DNA of 64,000 nucleotides from Arcuatula senhousia. Lineage: Eukaryota > Mollusca > Bivalvia > Mytilida > Mytilidae. Shown here piece by piece: positions 25,244 to 40,200 of the stretch. The notes beneath the pieces are model-generated. The model did not search any database. It was not told the DNA's origin and was given only the letters and a program-made list of their open reading frames with translations. The stretch lies in NCBI GenBank assembly GCA_963971305.1, contig OZ020303.1, positions 58,528,867-58,592,866 of the forward strand, read 5' to 3'. Numbering within the stretch: position 1 is the first letter of the stretch; every line of letters starts with the position of its first letter. A program made the position numbers and the translations under genes.

Positions 25244-28200
25244 GTAGGTACTTTAAATTGATAAGAGACAGGCACAGCATAATTAATTATTAATTTGTAG
25301 GAATGTACTTTATTACCTTTAAGACATCAACAACCATACATGTCATATGTTGAATATGTGTTGCAGACACATACATGTTTAATACACTGTGGATTCATTT
25401 ATTTTCATTAGTACCATTTTTCATGGTTTGATGAAAAATTATCAGTTGTGGATTCTGAAATTGGTGTTTTGAAGGCTGCAGCATACAGGTTAATGTTAAA
25501 ATCATCTCATTACTGTAACAGTTATAAAACATGGTTTTGACAAAGATTTCTTCCAAATACAATTTTTGGTTAAAAAGTTATGAAAGTAAAATAAACGTTT
25601 GTTAATTATACATTGCACATGTAATGATGTTGTAAGTCTCATCAGACAGTTAAAATCATATTGACTTTCATGTCAAGATTTGTCTGCCTTCCAATTTTTT
25701 TGGAAAATTTTCAAGATTAATATGAGAGAGACATTGCCTAAAAGACATTATGTGGTAGTTACAAAAATGAAATCAATTCCATTAAAATTATTTGGATCAG
25801 TGGGATGAACTGATTTGGGACAATGTGTTTCTATTTACGTCTTTTTCTGAGCACACTGAAATTTTTAAAAACTTCAGAAAAATCCAAATGTGGCAGACTT
25901 TCTACTTTAAAGAGCTTGCTACGCTCACATATAAGTGCCATCATATCTCTTTTAAAAAAAAAAGTTATTTTTATTTTATTTCTTTTTTCAGTTGTTCTAC
26001 CTCATGATCCATATGTCTTCATTGGTAAAGATCTAAAAATAACTTGTAACCTGACCACGCCTTTGCCAGAAACATCAGAAGCTCTCTATTTCACTAAAGG
26101 AAACATCGTCATTCCTAGAATCTATATTCAAGCTCTCAGTTCACGAAGTATACAGCTGACACTGCCTATTGTCTCCCCTGATGATGCTGGGCTGTACGTG
26201 TGTAAGCTGAACAGGTCAGGGGGATATTCCACCACAATTGGTAGTCAGCTGGTATCCATTGAATGTAAGTTTTGAAATTAAAGGAAAGACAAACAGTTAA
26301 GTGACCAGAATTACAAAACAAATTAAGTTACTGTAAAATGGGAAATTTCGCGGCAGTTTTATATACACCCTTTTCACCGCAGCAGTTTAATTTTCATGTT
26401 GACATTGCTGGCACAAAAATTAAACAGCACAAATATACTTATGTTTCATTATAGTCTATGGACAATAGCATCACAGTGCAAATTCAAAACTGTGCGAACT
26501 AAAATTCATGCGTCCTTCTGCGAAATAAAGACATCACGAAAATTTCTTGGTTTACAGTGTAAGATGATACTGTGAAGACAAATGTTTAAGTTTTTAAAGT
26601 ATAAATTACGTGTAGTAATGTAACAAAGTTTTTTGTGCCTGAGTCTATTTTATACTTTTGACTGATCAAATGGCATTTTCCTGCAATTAAAGGTGAATTA
26701 ATTTAGGACAGGATTATTTTTTGTAAGCATAAAAAAGAAACCTGTATATAGTACATGTATACCCCCTTCCCACTTCTCCTTGGTATTTACGTTCATTTCA
26801 ACCTAATATTCAACTGTGACGTCACTGTTTCTGCGCAGCTACGTACTACGATAATACGAGATACCAGTATACTATATAAGATACATTAATTAAAGACCAA
26901 CCAAGTTCAAAATGTACATAATGGTAATACATTGAAGTTTGTGTTACTAAACATTAGTTTTTGACAGTTCAGAAAATATAGATGTTAAGATCACTACTAG
27001 TTGATTTTTGTGTGATGACATGCTATTGTAATTTCTCTTTACAATATGAAACTTCATTTAACAAAATTCTGATTTTAATTTTTCAGATGAACCCAAAACA
27101 GTAGAATCTATTTCATGTACAGTTTATAACTGGGAGAGTCTAACTTGTTCGTGGGACCTTGGAGTCAATTACGTTCATCTAGATCACATTGATGTCCAGG
27201 TTGTGTGGACTGTTAGGTAGGTTATGAACAATGCATAGTACATGTAGTTATGTTTCTACTCTGTAAAAAAAAATTATCAATAAAATATATGGAAACCAGT
27301 TGGATTATTTATATGATAAGGAGATGTGAATAACTGAACTTGATTCAACCTCCATGTACACATGCTATATAAGGTGTATTTCAAAATCTGCTATGGAAAA
27401 TAGGCCAGGGTCTAAATTGTGGAATAAAATCAAAGTACTGAAATAAATGGTAGCCTGGACAGTCTACAAATTTTAAAGATTGTTTTCGTTTATTGTAAAA
27501 GTATAGTAGATATTAGAAAAGGAGTGTGTATCAGTAAGTCAATTGATATGAAATGAGACAACTAGACCATCAGGTAGCTTTTGATTGGTCTTTTTACTGA
27601 AAGGCTATCGTACATATAGCCGTGGCTAATTGCTAGTGCAATTATACAGCAAAAACATGATGGATTTTTATTTAAATTTTTCTGATGCATTATATGGTTT
27701 TGCCACATCTTGAGATATTTTCATTTACCAAACTCTGTTTATTTCAGTAATTCCAGGATTCAGCGGGATTGTCCTCATCTGACCATGAACTCATGTATCT
27801 GGAAGTCTGACGATGGTACATTTAATTCTAACATGATGTACTACATGGCTGTTATTGTCACCAATAAGAAAACACAGATTTCTGCTCAGTCCCAGGTTTT
27901 CAGGATTGACACAAAGAAAATTGGTAAGAGACCATTACAAGATGAAAAATGCTAAGAAATACCCAAGAAGCATTCAATTCTCATAAAAGTTCATAACAAA
28001 GACAAAGTTTTGAGCCTCAGAAGACAGCAACACATTGACACAACTAAACTGCAATCAGGGACACACACTCCAATTGAAAACCAACATGAAATAAAGGCGC
28101 TTGATCAGAAGGGCAAGCACAATTAACCAGCATAAACATTTGGTGATTTTTAGCTCACCACCCTTGAAGGCTTTGCTTAAAGTAGTTTTCAGACATGTAT

Positions 28201-31200
28201 TTGTTAGCAGTACAAATTATGTGTATGTGCTAGGGTTTAACACCATTTTCCACACAGGGATGAATGATAAATAAAACATATAAAGAAAGCCCCCTGATTT
28301 AACATCTGCATCTGACAATAAAAACTGGTCTTCAACATCAACATCATAATTAACAGCTTTTGCTATTTTTCTTTTTATATTTTGAAAAAAAAAATTTGTC
28401 TTTTTGTGCAATTTACACATTTGATTCTTATTTAGTTTAACCTTTGATAGAGACAACTTGGGAGATATTTGTTTATGTTTTTTTTTCTACATGTGACGTT
28501 GAAATCCCAGTCACTTGTTTCTGACACATTTGTTTCCTGTTAAGATAAAGTGGGTAACCTTTATATGACTAGTAGGTATCTTCTTGGGAGACTTGTTTCT
28601 TCATAGCTGTTACTGTTTTTTATACCCCCCCCGCAAACAAAGTTTGGGGGGGGTATATAGGAAACACCCTGTCTGTCTGTCTGTCTGTCCGTCTGTCCAC
28701 ATAACTCGTAAGTGCTTCTTCTCCTAAACCGCTGGGAGGATTTTTCTGAAACTTAAGATGAAGGAAGTACATCATAAAAAAAATGTGCATGAAGGATTTT
28801 CATCGCACTCGGACATCATTCAGGGGAGATATTGGACTTAGACTTTTTAAAATACATTATTCAATGGGAGACCTCGTAAGCGCAACTCCTCCTAAACTGC
28901 TGGAAGGATTTGATGAAACTTTACATGAAGGAAGTACATTATATTCAGATATGCATGAAGAATTTTCATTGTAATCAGACATCATTCAGGGGAGATAATT
29001 GGACTTAGACTAAAAATACATTATAATACATTATTCAATGGGAGACCCCGTAAGCGCAACTTCTCCTAAACTGCTTGATGGATTTTGATGAAACTTTATA
29101 CATGAAAGAAGTACTGTACATCATCTGTAGGTGTGCATGAAGAATTTGTATTGCTCTTGGTTATTATAGAGGGGAGGTAACTGGACTTGAGATTTTTTTT
29201 ACAGTACAGAGTCCAATATGAAGCGGGGGGGGTATCCTTTTGTGAGCTCGCTCACAGTATTACTTGTTTTTCTAGAATGTTCTCATGTTCATGTGTAGTC
29301 AGTTAGTGTTTGACACATATTTTTCCCTATTTAATAAGCTGTTAAACATGCCAACAGCAAGACTTCTTGCTTTGAATTGCTTTGCTGTTCTCTCATGGTC
29401 ATGCATGTTTAGACAGTACGGTATTTTATACATATTTTTCCCCAGCTTTAATAAGCTGTTAAATATGCCAACTGGAAAACTTCCTGTGTTTCTATATATT
29501 TGATTTTTTTTATGCCCCCGCGACGACATGTCGGGGGGCATTAAGTTTTACTCATGTCCGTCCGTCCGTCCGTACGTCCGTACTAATTTCCGTCAAGCTT
29601 TTCTCTGAAACCATAAATGGGAATGACTTGAAACTTGGTAGGATGGTTCAGTATGACAAACTATATGTCCTAAGCGAATTTTAGACCTGTCGGACATCTA
29701 CTTCCTGTTTGGGGCTGGATCGATACCAAAATCGACATGAAATTGGAAATCTACTTCCTGTTTGGGGCTGGACTGATACCAAAATCGACATGAAAAGTTC
29801 CGTCAAGCTTTTCTCAGAAACCGTACATGGGAATGATTTGAAAATTGGTAGGATGGTTAAGTATGATTAACTATGCGTCCTAAGCATTTTCAGCCTTTCG
29901 GACTTCAACTTTTTATTTGAGGCCAGCGGGGGCATCCGTGTCCCATGGACACATTCTTTCTTTATTTTGCTCTCACATGGCCACACGAGATCGACTTGTG
30001 TTTCTTTCTACCTTTGTTTTTGTGTTTACTACAAACTTAAGGTCATAAAAAGTTAAAAACTGAGCCTTTTTTTTTGTTTATTTATATACATGTACCATGC
30101 AAACATGAAAAGGGGGGCCCACTTTGGTCAAGCTTCAATGATTTCTAATGCCTCCAACCAAATTTTTCTGCCTGCCCCTTCTGGAACTGTCCCTGCTGTT
30201 AGGGGTCATATTTGATTACATGCTGCCTTTGATTCTTAAGGCTCTTTTGAGTTTAAACCTGATTTTTGTTTTCACTTTTTTGGGGTGCAATGAACTAAAT
30301 ATTTTCACAAATTTACAATTCAACTCAGTTTCACTGATATTTAATTTTGCATTTTCTGAATATTATCCTATTTGGTTCGTTTGTAATATTTTCTTTTTGC
30401 AGGTATTTAATTTTGACGAAAAATGCATGACCATTAAATATGTGAAAATAAATACCTCACGAAAATAAGTACCGGGTATGTTTACTATAAATCTTAACAT
30501 AAGAAGAAACATTTTAATCTAAAGAGCTGTTCAGTTCAAAATCAATAACAATGTATAATATAATTTCAGTAAAACCCAGCAGTGTATCCAATCTGAAGAC
30601 TTCACATAACAGTACCTGTCTAAGTTTACAATGGAGTCACAGCAGTCAAGGGTATGACAAGATCTATCGTATCCAATACCAGCCAGTCCAGTCTGAATGG
30701 GGAAGTAAATTAAAGGTATGATAAAAAAAATATTAGGTATTGTCCATCATATTCTGAAAATATACAACAATTTTCACAAAAATTGCATTATGATACTACT
30801 GTAAAAGTGGAAATTTTCATGGGGGGGTATTTTTGCTTATTTGCCTTTAATAAATATCCGCAAAATTAACCCCCACGTGAATGGATCATTCCATAAGTAA
30901 AGAATATAATTTTCAGGAGAAACGTGAATTTTTCCCCCCATGCCAATGGTTCACCTTACAAAAATGCAAAAATAAAAAAGCCTCACGAAAATTTCTAGTT
31001 TATGTTTGTCATATGAAATATGTTTGAAAGCATTGATCCAAAGCCAATTGACATTCATATGTCATAGATAAAGTACACATGTCCTAACAGTTGTTTTAAA
31101 GGACTTTTGTCCTTGACTAGAAAAAATAAATGAATTCACAGTATATTCATTAAAAAACTTTTTTTTCAGAAGCCCTGTCCTCCTTAATCCACAACTGCAA

Positions 31201-34200
31201 ATTATATTTCGGGTTTGAACAAAATGGTTGTAAGACAAAATTGTAGTTACTGTGGTTTCATTATTATTCGTGGGGTATCTATTTTCGTGGTTTTCGTGGG
31301 TGGACATGATCCACGAAAATTGATGCCCTACTAAAAGAAAATTTAACATTAATCTGTATACTGCAGACTTCAAAACCACAATTTAAGAATCCACAAACTG
31401 ATCCTTTTTCGTCAAACCACGAAAATTGGTACCCACGAAAATAAATGAATCCACAGTAGTCTAAAAGACTCTGATGTACTGATCAGGCTTCCCACTATTT
31501 TTTTGACACAAAATTCAAGGGTTTTTCAAGGACTTTTCAAGGGTATTGAGGTCATTTTCAAGGATTAAAATTATCCGCAAAAATTTAAAAATTCAAATAT
31601 TTTTCGGCCTTTTTTTATCAAATGGTCAACAAATCTGCATATTACAATATTCCAGGGTTTTTCAAGGATATTTGATAAAATTCAAGGATTTTTTAAGGTT
31701 TTTTAACATTGAAATGAAATTCAAGGACTTTTCCAGGTTTCCTTGAATTCAAGGATGGCGTGGGAACTCTGGCTGATCTTTCTTTTTGTATGAAATCTTC
31801 ATTAACATAAAATTGTAAAATGTAACCAGAATTATATGAAATTATTATAATTTGTAGACAATACAACTGGATGGAACTGTCAAGCAGAAGACAATTTGTG
31901 ACCTGGTTCCCAATACAGTATATACGGTAAAAATAGCATGTAAACCAGTGTGGGACGGCTTTTGGAGTGAAGATGAGGCTACAGTGATTAAACTAGATGA
32001 TGATGGTATGTTAAAACATTGTAAAAAAAACAAAACAAGTATAAAAACATTTAATTTTGTTACTATGGTTTCATTATTATTGTGGGATATAAATTTTCGT
32101 GGTTTTTGTGGGTGATGTTGACCCATAAATTTTGATACTTTAACATTGATCTGTACGCTGCAGACTTCTGAAATTTCGAATTTAAGAATCCACGAATTTA
32201 TAAAATTTCATTAAACCATGAAAATTGTTACCTAGATAATAAATGAATCCACAGTGTATAGTATATGGATATTTTAAGGAGCAGCATTTGAAAAATCTTG
32301 TTAAAATTGTATGATTAAAACAATTTAATGAGATTCAGTTATCTTCAACAGCAAAGACCATTAGCTCAAGAAATACATTTTGTTGTACTCAGGGCATTAA
32401 AGTTGTGGATTTTTTCTGATAATAATATTTGTTTTGGATTTCAAAATGTTTCATCAGAAATTTAAATCTTTAGTTAGTTTGTATATTAGTTTTGATTTAA
32501 AAATGAGTCAAATGAAATTTGATGTCATTTATATTAGACATATTTTGTGGAAGGCAGGCCCCTCTGTTTCTTTAGAGCACATTCCTTATACATGTATGTT
32601 TGTAAGTATTCTCATTTATAATTGCATGTTTTTGTCATTTTTCAGTTCCAGCGGCACCACCAGAAATACAGCCAGGTGGTTTTGTAGAAAAACACTGCAG
32701 TTTTGAAGGATGTCGTCTCATCAATGTTTATTGGAGGGTATGTTGTAAAAAATTTAAATTTTATCTCACAATGTTTTAAAGAAACTAAACAAAAAAACAT
32801 ACTTAAGAGAAATACTTCTCCTTGTTAAAATTTGTGAAATGGTGAAGGATTTTCAGTAAATTTTTAACTTCATATTAGAATAATAAAACTATTCAGCATA
32901 GATGCTATCAGAATCATACAATTTATCAAAACATTAACCTATTTATTTCAATTTATGAAAGTGCAATGTCAAACTATAATGAGTGAATTACACACTTCAT
33001 CAAATTTGAATTTATTTTTTTTTCATCACATTTTTTAGCCCATAATAAAAAGACTGGCCAATGGGGAGATAATCAACTATAAATTGACAGCTAGAGACAC
33101 TGGTTCCCTTTTGCCTGTTTCTGAAGATGATACTGGTATTAAAACATCTGGTCAGTTGATGCTCAATGCTGGTAAAGACTATTTTATTGATGTACAGGGA
33201 CAGACAAAAGTTGGACTATCACCTCATAAAGCAAGAATTCTGATTCTTGCCAAAGATAAAAGTAAGTATTTAAACAATAATTATACAATTAATGACTTAA
33301 GATGAGGTTAATATCATGATTTATCGACCCAAGAGATCAGATAATTACCGAGGCCATCGGCCGAGGTGATAATAGATCTCGAGGGTTGATAAATCATGAT
33401 ATTAATCGAAATCTAAAGTTATCAATTGTTTTATTATATGACACATACAACAACATTTTCTTTCAAAAGTATTGTATTACCAACTAAGAAAGTTAACAAT
33501 ATAAAATTTAACAAAACTTGTTTTTTTTTCGTTTTTTTTTTCATTCAAAATTAAAATTTAAAGTAATATTCGAACAGTTTATATTAAAAACTGGCATTGG
33601 TACTGGACATTTGCACAGTATTATTGTTAACTTCATTTATGACGTCACAAATATAAGTACGGATTTTCCCTGATACTAAATTTAGGCACACGTTGAAGCT
33701 TACACAAGTAATGATCACCTCGCGTGCACAATTGCGCGGTGATCATCATATTTTGCAACAATCTGAAAAGTACCCTTTCAACCAATAAAAATCTAAGTTA
33801 TTTACAGTCATATAATAATTGTTTTTTAAGAACTATCCCTGCTACTTGGTTAAAATAAAATATAGCAATGTGTGTACATGCATTAATGTTTAAAATATAA
33901 AAACTATAAGGTTCCTTAAAAAAAATGAAAAAGGAAGTGAGGGTATAAACAGGAATTTGGTTTATACAGGTTTTTGTTTAATAATTTTTTTATTAATTTC
34001 ATTGTAACAGTTTTCTCGGCAACTTCTTTTTACAGATTCTTGATATTTTGAATACAGTATCAACATGGGGTCCCAAAATGTTGGAATCAATTTCAGGGTT
34101 GATGCTCACCTACTTCCTGCTTTACAAAAAGCCAACAGTTTTTGACCTTTACAGATACTTTTTTTTTATATTTAGAATGAAATATTTCATGGTCACAAAT

Positions 34201-37200
34201 TTAGCCAAAAAATAAATAAATAAATAAAACCATGCATTGAAAACATCCCTATATTTATGTTACCATGATCTATGATTTATCTATTTTCAGAACCACCATA
34301 CCCAACCGATTTTGTTGTAACAGCTACAGATATACCCATCTACCATGGTAAACTATTTAGACTACATGTTCAGTGGAATAGGCCTAAGACATCACAACAT
34401 ATACTGGGCTACACTCTATTCTGGTGCAATGGGTCCAGGGATGACTTGACTTGTCTGGTTAGTTAATATAGAATTGATTTTTTCGTGGTTAGCTAAATTT
34501 TGTGGATTTCTTTAAATATTGAAGATCTTTTTTGTGCATTTCAATTTAAGGGCCGTTCCAGCAAAACATAAATGGGACAGGGGCAAGGCAAATTTAAGTT
34601 GCCACTATGGGTGGGCTTTTAAAGCTAGTGTAAACTCAATGAAAATAATGTTAGTTTAAAAATTTAATTCTATGGGTGACTCCCCTTTCAAAGAAGTGCC
34701 TTCCCCCTGTCCCATGTATGTTTTGCTAGAATAGCCCTAGGAAATTATTTGTATGCAAGTAATACTGTAAATAAACCGTTTACGAGATTTAATTTTCACA
34801 TGCTTTTATTTTTGTGAGTTGCCAACAACCACGAAAAAAGCCAAAATTAGATACCTGCGAAAATAAAAAACTATATTGTTAACTATACTCACACATATTT
34901 TATGATACATTAAACCTGGAAGGACATGGTAAAAAGCTAAATGAAATGAATTACTATGGTTTTCATTAGGAATGGGATCAAATGTTTTTGGTACACATTT
35001 GAACAAAGAGTTAAACGCAAACTGAAATGATTTACACAAAGTATAATTGTTTTCAATAGGAATGGGGTCAATGTTTCAGGTAATCATTTAAACAAAGAGT
35101 ATAACCCCAAATTAAAATGTCGTTGTTTAGTAGCTTTGCAGAATTAAGTCTAGAAATCATCAAGAAAACTTAACTATTTTAAAGGGAAATTGATATCTAC
35201 AAAACTATATGTTCTGTTGCATATTGTTTTCTCTGGGAAAATCATACAAACACCACAGTTTACATTTTGACTTTGAAAACTTCAAAAAATTTTAAAAAGC
35301 ACCAAATTAAGATCTAGTATTAAACTTTTAATATGAATTTGAAAATTAAAAGTCATTATTTCACTTATGGCAATTATATGAACCTTTAAAAACATGTTTG
35401 CAGCATACTTACTTTGGATTCTTTAAAATTACAGGACCCCTTGGTTTGGGCTGTGTTTAATGAAAACCAAAGAGAATACACCAAAGTTGTCAATGCTTAT
35501 GAGCTTAAAAGTTTATTGTTTGGTATTGCCATGGAAACACAGAGTGCATTAGGGGAAACAGTCAGTAGTGGTATCTTGTGGAACCAGTGCATCTATCTTC
35601 AAAAAGAAAGTAAGTGGTCGTCAATTTGGACATTTGGTTCAAGAAATCAGATAGATATGGAAGGCTTGGCACAAATTCAAGTTTGTTAGGCTTATACATT
35701 TTGAAAGATCATTTTATTGTATTTAGTCCAATTCTAGAAAAAGAGGCAAAAGTTTAGACCTAGATAAAAGTGTTGCATACTTTTCTCACATGATGATTTT
35801 CATTTTAAATGATTACTTATAGTAAGTTTTAGTTTTCTGTCTTTCTTCTACCATTAGTGCTATTTTGTCTTAATATAGACACAATTTTCACATTTTTTTT
35901 CATAATCATGCAGTGAACAAGTTTTTTACATGCACTGATTTTAATATAATTTTTCACACCTTATAACAAATTTAATTGTATTGTAGAGCCAGCTTTACCC
36001 CCAAAGAATGTCAAAATCATAACGGAACAAAGTGAAATCATTGTGAAATGGGACAAGTTTACATGCTCAGAGGCCAGGGGGTTCGTCACACAGTATAATG
36101 TATACTACTGTCAAGCAGAGGAAGGTCATAACTGTAGTGGTAAGTAGGTCAAGGTCAAACTATAACTGTCAATCAAGGCGGAGGTATCGATGATAATGGT
36201 GTTTTGGCAAATTTAATCAGGCTGAAGAATGTCATAATTACAGCAGAAATTATGTCATTTTCAAATATTTTTCTGTTCAGATAAATTGAAAGTATCCGGT
36301 AAATCAAAAAGTTTTTATCATATAATGCACCCACAAAAGTAGAGGGGCATATAATGTTTGGGTCAGTTGGTCTGTGTGTCCCAAATCAGATTTACCTTCA
36401 AATTGAAATTACTTGTCCATGTTGCAAGGGCGAACATCATTTCATTTGGACAATTTCTTGTTCTTGTAACATATGAAACCATCTCTGCAAATTGAAAAAG
36501 TAAACTGCACACAGACTTATTACATTTCTCCTTATCTGTACAATTTTTGGCCGTATTTCACAGAGTGAAAAATCTGGGTTATAAAATAGTGAATGCCGAG
36601 CAGGCGTTTAAAGAAATTTTCGTTACAGTTTTCTCAGCAACAACTTATCACAGCCTCTTGATTTTTGGTATACAGCATCTGGTTATGGTCCTAAAACATG
36701 GGATTTGATTTCAGGTCTATTACTCACCTACTTCTTGTTTAACAAAATCCAACCATTTTTTACTTTGACAGATTTTTTTAACATATTGTACCTTAATTTC
36801 TTTCTTCCATCCACGAACTGGTTTAGAATTATCTTTATTGACTTTTTCAGGAATGTATAATGTTATCCATGTAAATGGTCAGGAAACCAGCGTTGCCCTG
36901 AAGTCTGTATCTCCTACAGCTAGTTACAGGGTTTGGATACAGGCCAGCTCAGCTAATGGGAACGGACCAGGATCTGATCCTCTGTATACTTCTGCTTCTT
37001 CAACTGGTAAGCCATGCGTTTGATACTAATAAGTTATGATAAATATTATCTGTGATAATTGTCATTTAAAATTTCTTAATGGATATGAATAAGTTTTATT
37101 CTTTATCATTAAAGTTTACATTTTTCTACAAACATTTTTTGACAAACGTTTTTTTTAAGTTAGAACTAAAATTTTGTAATACATCGTACCTTGTACTATG

Positions 37201-40200
37201 AAAGCATTAGTATTGTTGTTTGTTGTGTATCAATTAATGATCCAACAAATATTAATACTGCTTGTTTGTTTAGAATAAAAAAAAATCAAATCCACAAGCT
37301 TCATCATTTGCATGAATCCATAAATACTTCACAAATACGTTGTCTTTCTTGCCTATAGTGTCATATTTTCACATGCTTGCATTTAAAAATATAAATACAG
37401 GAAAATGGGGAAATTCTGTGTGGTTTACATTTGGTGTTTTCTGTTTTGAATTGTTAAGTTTTTTTGACTAACCTGATCATTTAATATTATTTTACACATA
37501 AAAACAATCTTCAGGTTGTCTTATTTTAATAAATCAAATTTATTCATGGTGCAAATTTGTGAAAAATAAATTCCTCCCCAAAATACTCCCTGAAAAGTTA
37601 TTAAACTTATAAGAACTCTTGCACTAAAGTTTAATTAGACTATTTCTTTTCATTTCAGGAGGCAATTCCGCTTTAACCTCAGAGGAGATAGCTTGGATAG
37701 TGGTAGGATGTATAGCTGGAGTTGTCTTATCACTTCTACTCTTCTTTTGCCTCTTTAAGTAAGTGAGATGTAGTTAAAGTTGTCACTAGAGGTGGGCATT
37801 CAAGAAACTTTAAATCAAAAAAGATATATTCATTATTTTGCTATTGTATCAGAATGCAGTTGGGATTAAAAATCAGCAATGTTTAGATAAAATGAGGATA
37901 ATGAGATGTGGAATGAGTGCATGCAACACAATCTACATGATTCAGCATCAATTTAATATCGATATTGGGGAAACATATAGCAGCCTTCAGTGTGACTATT
38001 GTTCAATGCTAACCATCTTGCAATTTTTGCCTTAGATCAACAATATTATGCATATGATTCAAAACCAAACCTAAAATTAGCAAAAAAAAAGACTCCCTTC
38101 TGGGCAGAGAACAACTTACATGAAGATGACTGTTTGTTTGAATGTAAAGAAATTTTAGTTATTTTTATATTGTATCAGATTATTCTTTATAATCGGCAAT
38201 GTTTAGATTGCATGGTTGTTTTGCAAACTTTTATTGTGTTTCTTTTAAGAATTAAAATTAACAACTAAATCATATACATCTTTTTATTGCAGAAAATGTG
38301 GAATTAAAGAGAAAGAGCCCTTTAAGCCCTATGATGATCTACCAAATGTTCCCTTACCGCCTATTGTAAGTATTTGCAACATTTACCTCAAATTGATACA
38401 GAGTATGAAGTTTTCCAATGCCTCATATATTTTTTTATGTTATGTCAGAATGATTTGGTAAACTATTTAATTGCAGTCTTTAAAACAATATTTTTATATG
38501 CCCTGCCTACAAAATAGAGGGCCATCCTTTTCTGTCTCGAATAGAGCTGAAGTTACTTTTCAATGACAGAAGTATATAATTTAACTTTATACACATATGC
38601 ATATGGATATGAACCAGACTTGGCCAAATAGTTTTGGAATAGGCTTGACTTTTGGTCCGATAACGTAACATCACTTGCCGGTCCGACCAAAACACTATTG
38701 GACCAAAATTTTATTGAACTTGGATATTATCGTCAAATTCCATCATTCATGTTTTTTCTGGATTTCAACACATGATTTCACTATTTCCGATAATTTGCGC
38801 ATGTGCAACAAATTTTGTTGACAGTTTCATCCATTTGTCTATGTTGTTTGTTAATAAATAAAGTAAAATTAACCGGCTGTCAATAAATAGCAAGTAAAAT
38901 CGTTACATTTTAGTCAAAATCAAAAGATTGGAAGAAAATTTAACAACGAAAAATAACAATTAAATTCATTATGATCCATAAATCTGACGGACATCTGGTC
39001 CGGTGCTGTACTGACTTTGGTCGGACCGATGATGAAAATCACCGGACATGTCCGTAGGACCAACGTATTTCCCAAAGTCTGTATGAACAAGAAAAAAATC
39101 ATCATAAAACTATACCCCCTCACATCAACTTGATAGTTCAGTCATTGTGGAATAAAGGACTTGTTGCAAGGGATTGTCTATTGCATTTGAACGGAACATT
39201 CATAACCTTTTCAATAAAATTTTATATTTTTTGTTCTTGCAGCCAATGATAAGACCCAGCTCTACAATGTCTAAATCGCCTAGTACTGATGGAGAGGAGA
39301 TTTATTCTAAGATACCTGATCGTCCCCCAACACCAAATTCTCCTGAATCCATATCAGTATACGAATCCCTGATTAGCCAGTCAGAATCTCAGAGTGAGGT
39401 ATGTTTTATATGTTCACTTTATTGATAAGATTGAAATGCGGAAAAAGTGTACATGTATGTTCATGACACCAATGTTTAACCAAATTCTTCTACTTCAGAA
39501 AATCTATTTTGACTAGAAATTTTTTCAAGTACCGTAAAAAATTTATTCTGTGAATTTATTCAAAAATTTGCACAGAAGACACAGATTATGATGAAAAATT
39601 TATGTTAATGATATACTAAATCGATATTACCAATAATGATGTATATTGACGATAAAGAAATGTGGAATAAGTGTACGTGACACAACAAACATAAAGAAAC
39701 GGCAATTTAAAAAATTAAAATGGAAAGCAGCCAGCAGTCTTCAACATGACTAGAGAATTTGTATTTTTACACATAAATATTTCTACTTTTAACTTAACTT
39801 GCATTGTAGTTTTAAAAAAAATACTTCATTTGTCAAGATGTAAATTGCCTTAACTGTAACTCAAAGCCATAGATTTTTATGTTATAATTATTGAAAAAAC
39901 TTAAGTTATTTATGAATACATTTCTTTGTCTTTTTACAGTCACACAAAGGAAAGCTATTTATAAAGCTGCCAGGATCTGCCTCGTCACTTTTCAATAGAC
40001 TTCATCAAGCAAGAAATAGTTTAGATACCCAGGAATTACAAAATCATCATCCTAATATCAACTCATTCAGATCTCGTCCTAAAAGATGTTCAAATGGATT
40101 ATCATATAGCGCTGATATGCTCTCTGGTGAGATGTTGACAGTTTCACCTTACAGTTGTGTCGATATTGTGCAATGTCCAAATTCTGAAAAAATTCATCGG

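Noticed and set aside
28670..28700. CRISPR-like short repeats (CTGT/CCGT runs)
   Set aside because: A simple-sequence run within a eukaryotic repeat; no spacers and no cas genes.
29299..29541. - strand frame of 80 residues
   Set aside because: It spans a duplicated AT-rich segment (AATAAGCTGTTAAA-ATGCCAAC) and the family 2 hairpin; chance frame.
33084..33305. Separate 73-residue gene starting at the internal ATG
   Set aside because: It is the D4 exon of the receptor read past its splice donor.
38640..39075. Possible inverted-repeat element with GGTCCGACC words in a receptor intron
   Set aside because: The words TTTGGTCCGA and GGTCGGACCGA occur on both sides, but no consistent termini could be drawn.
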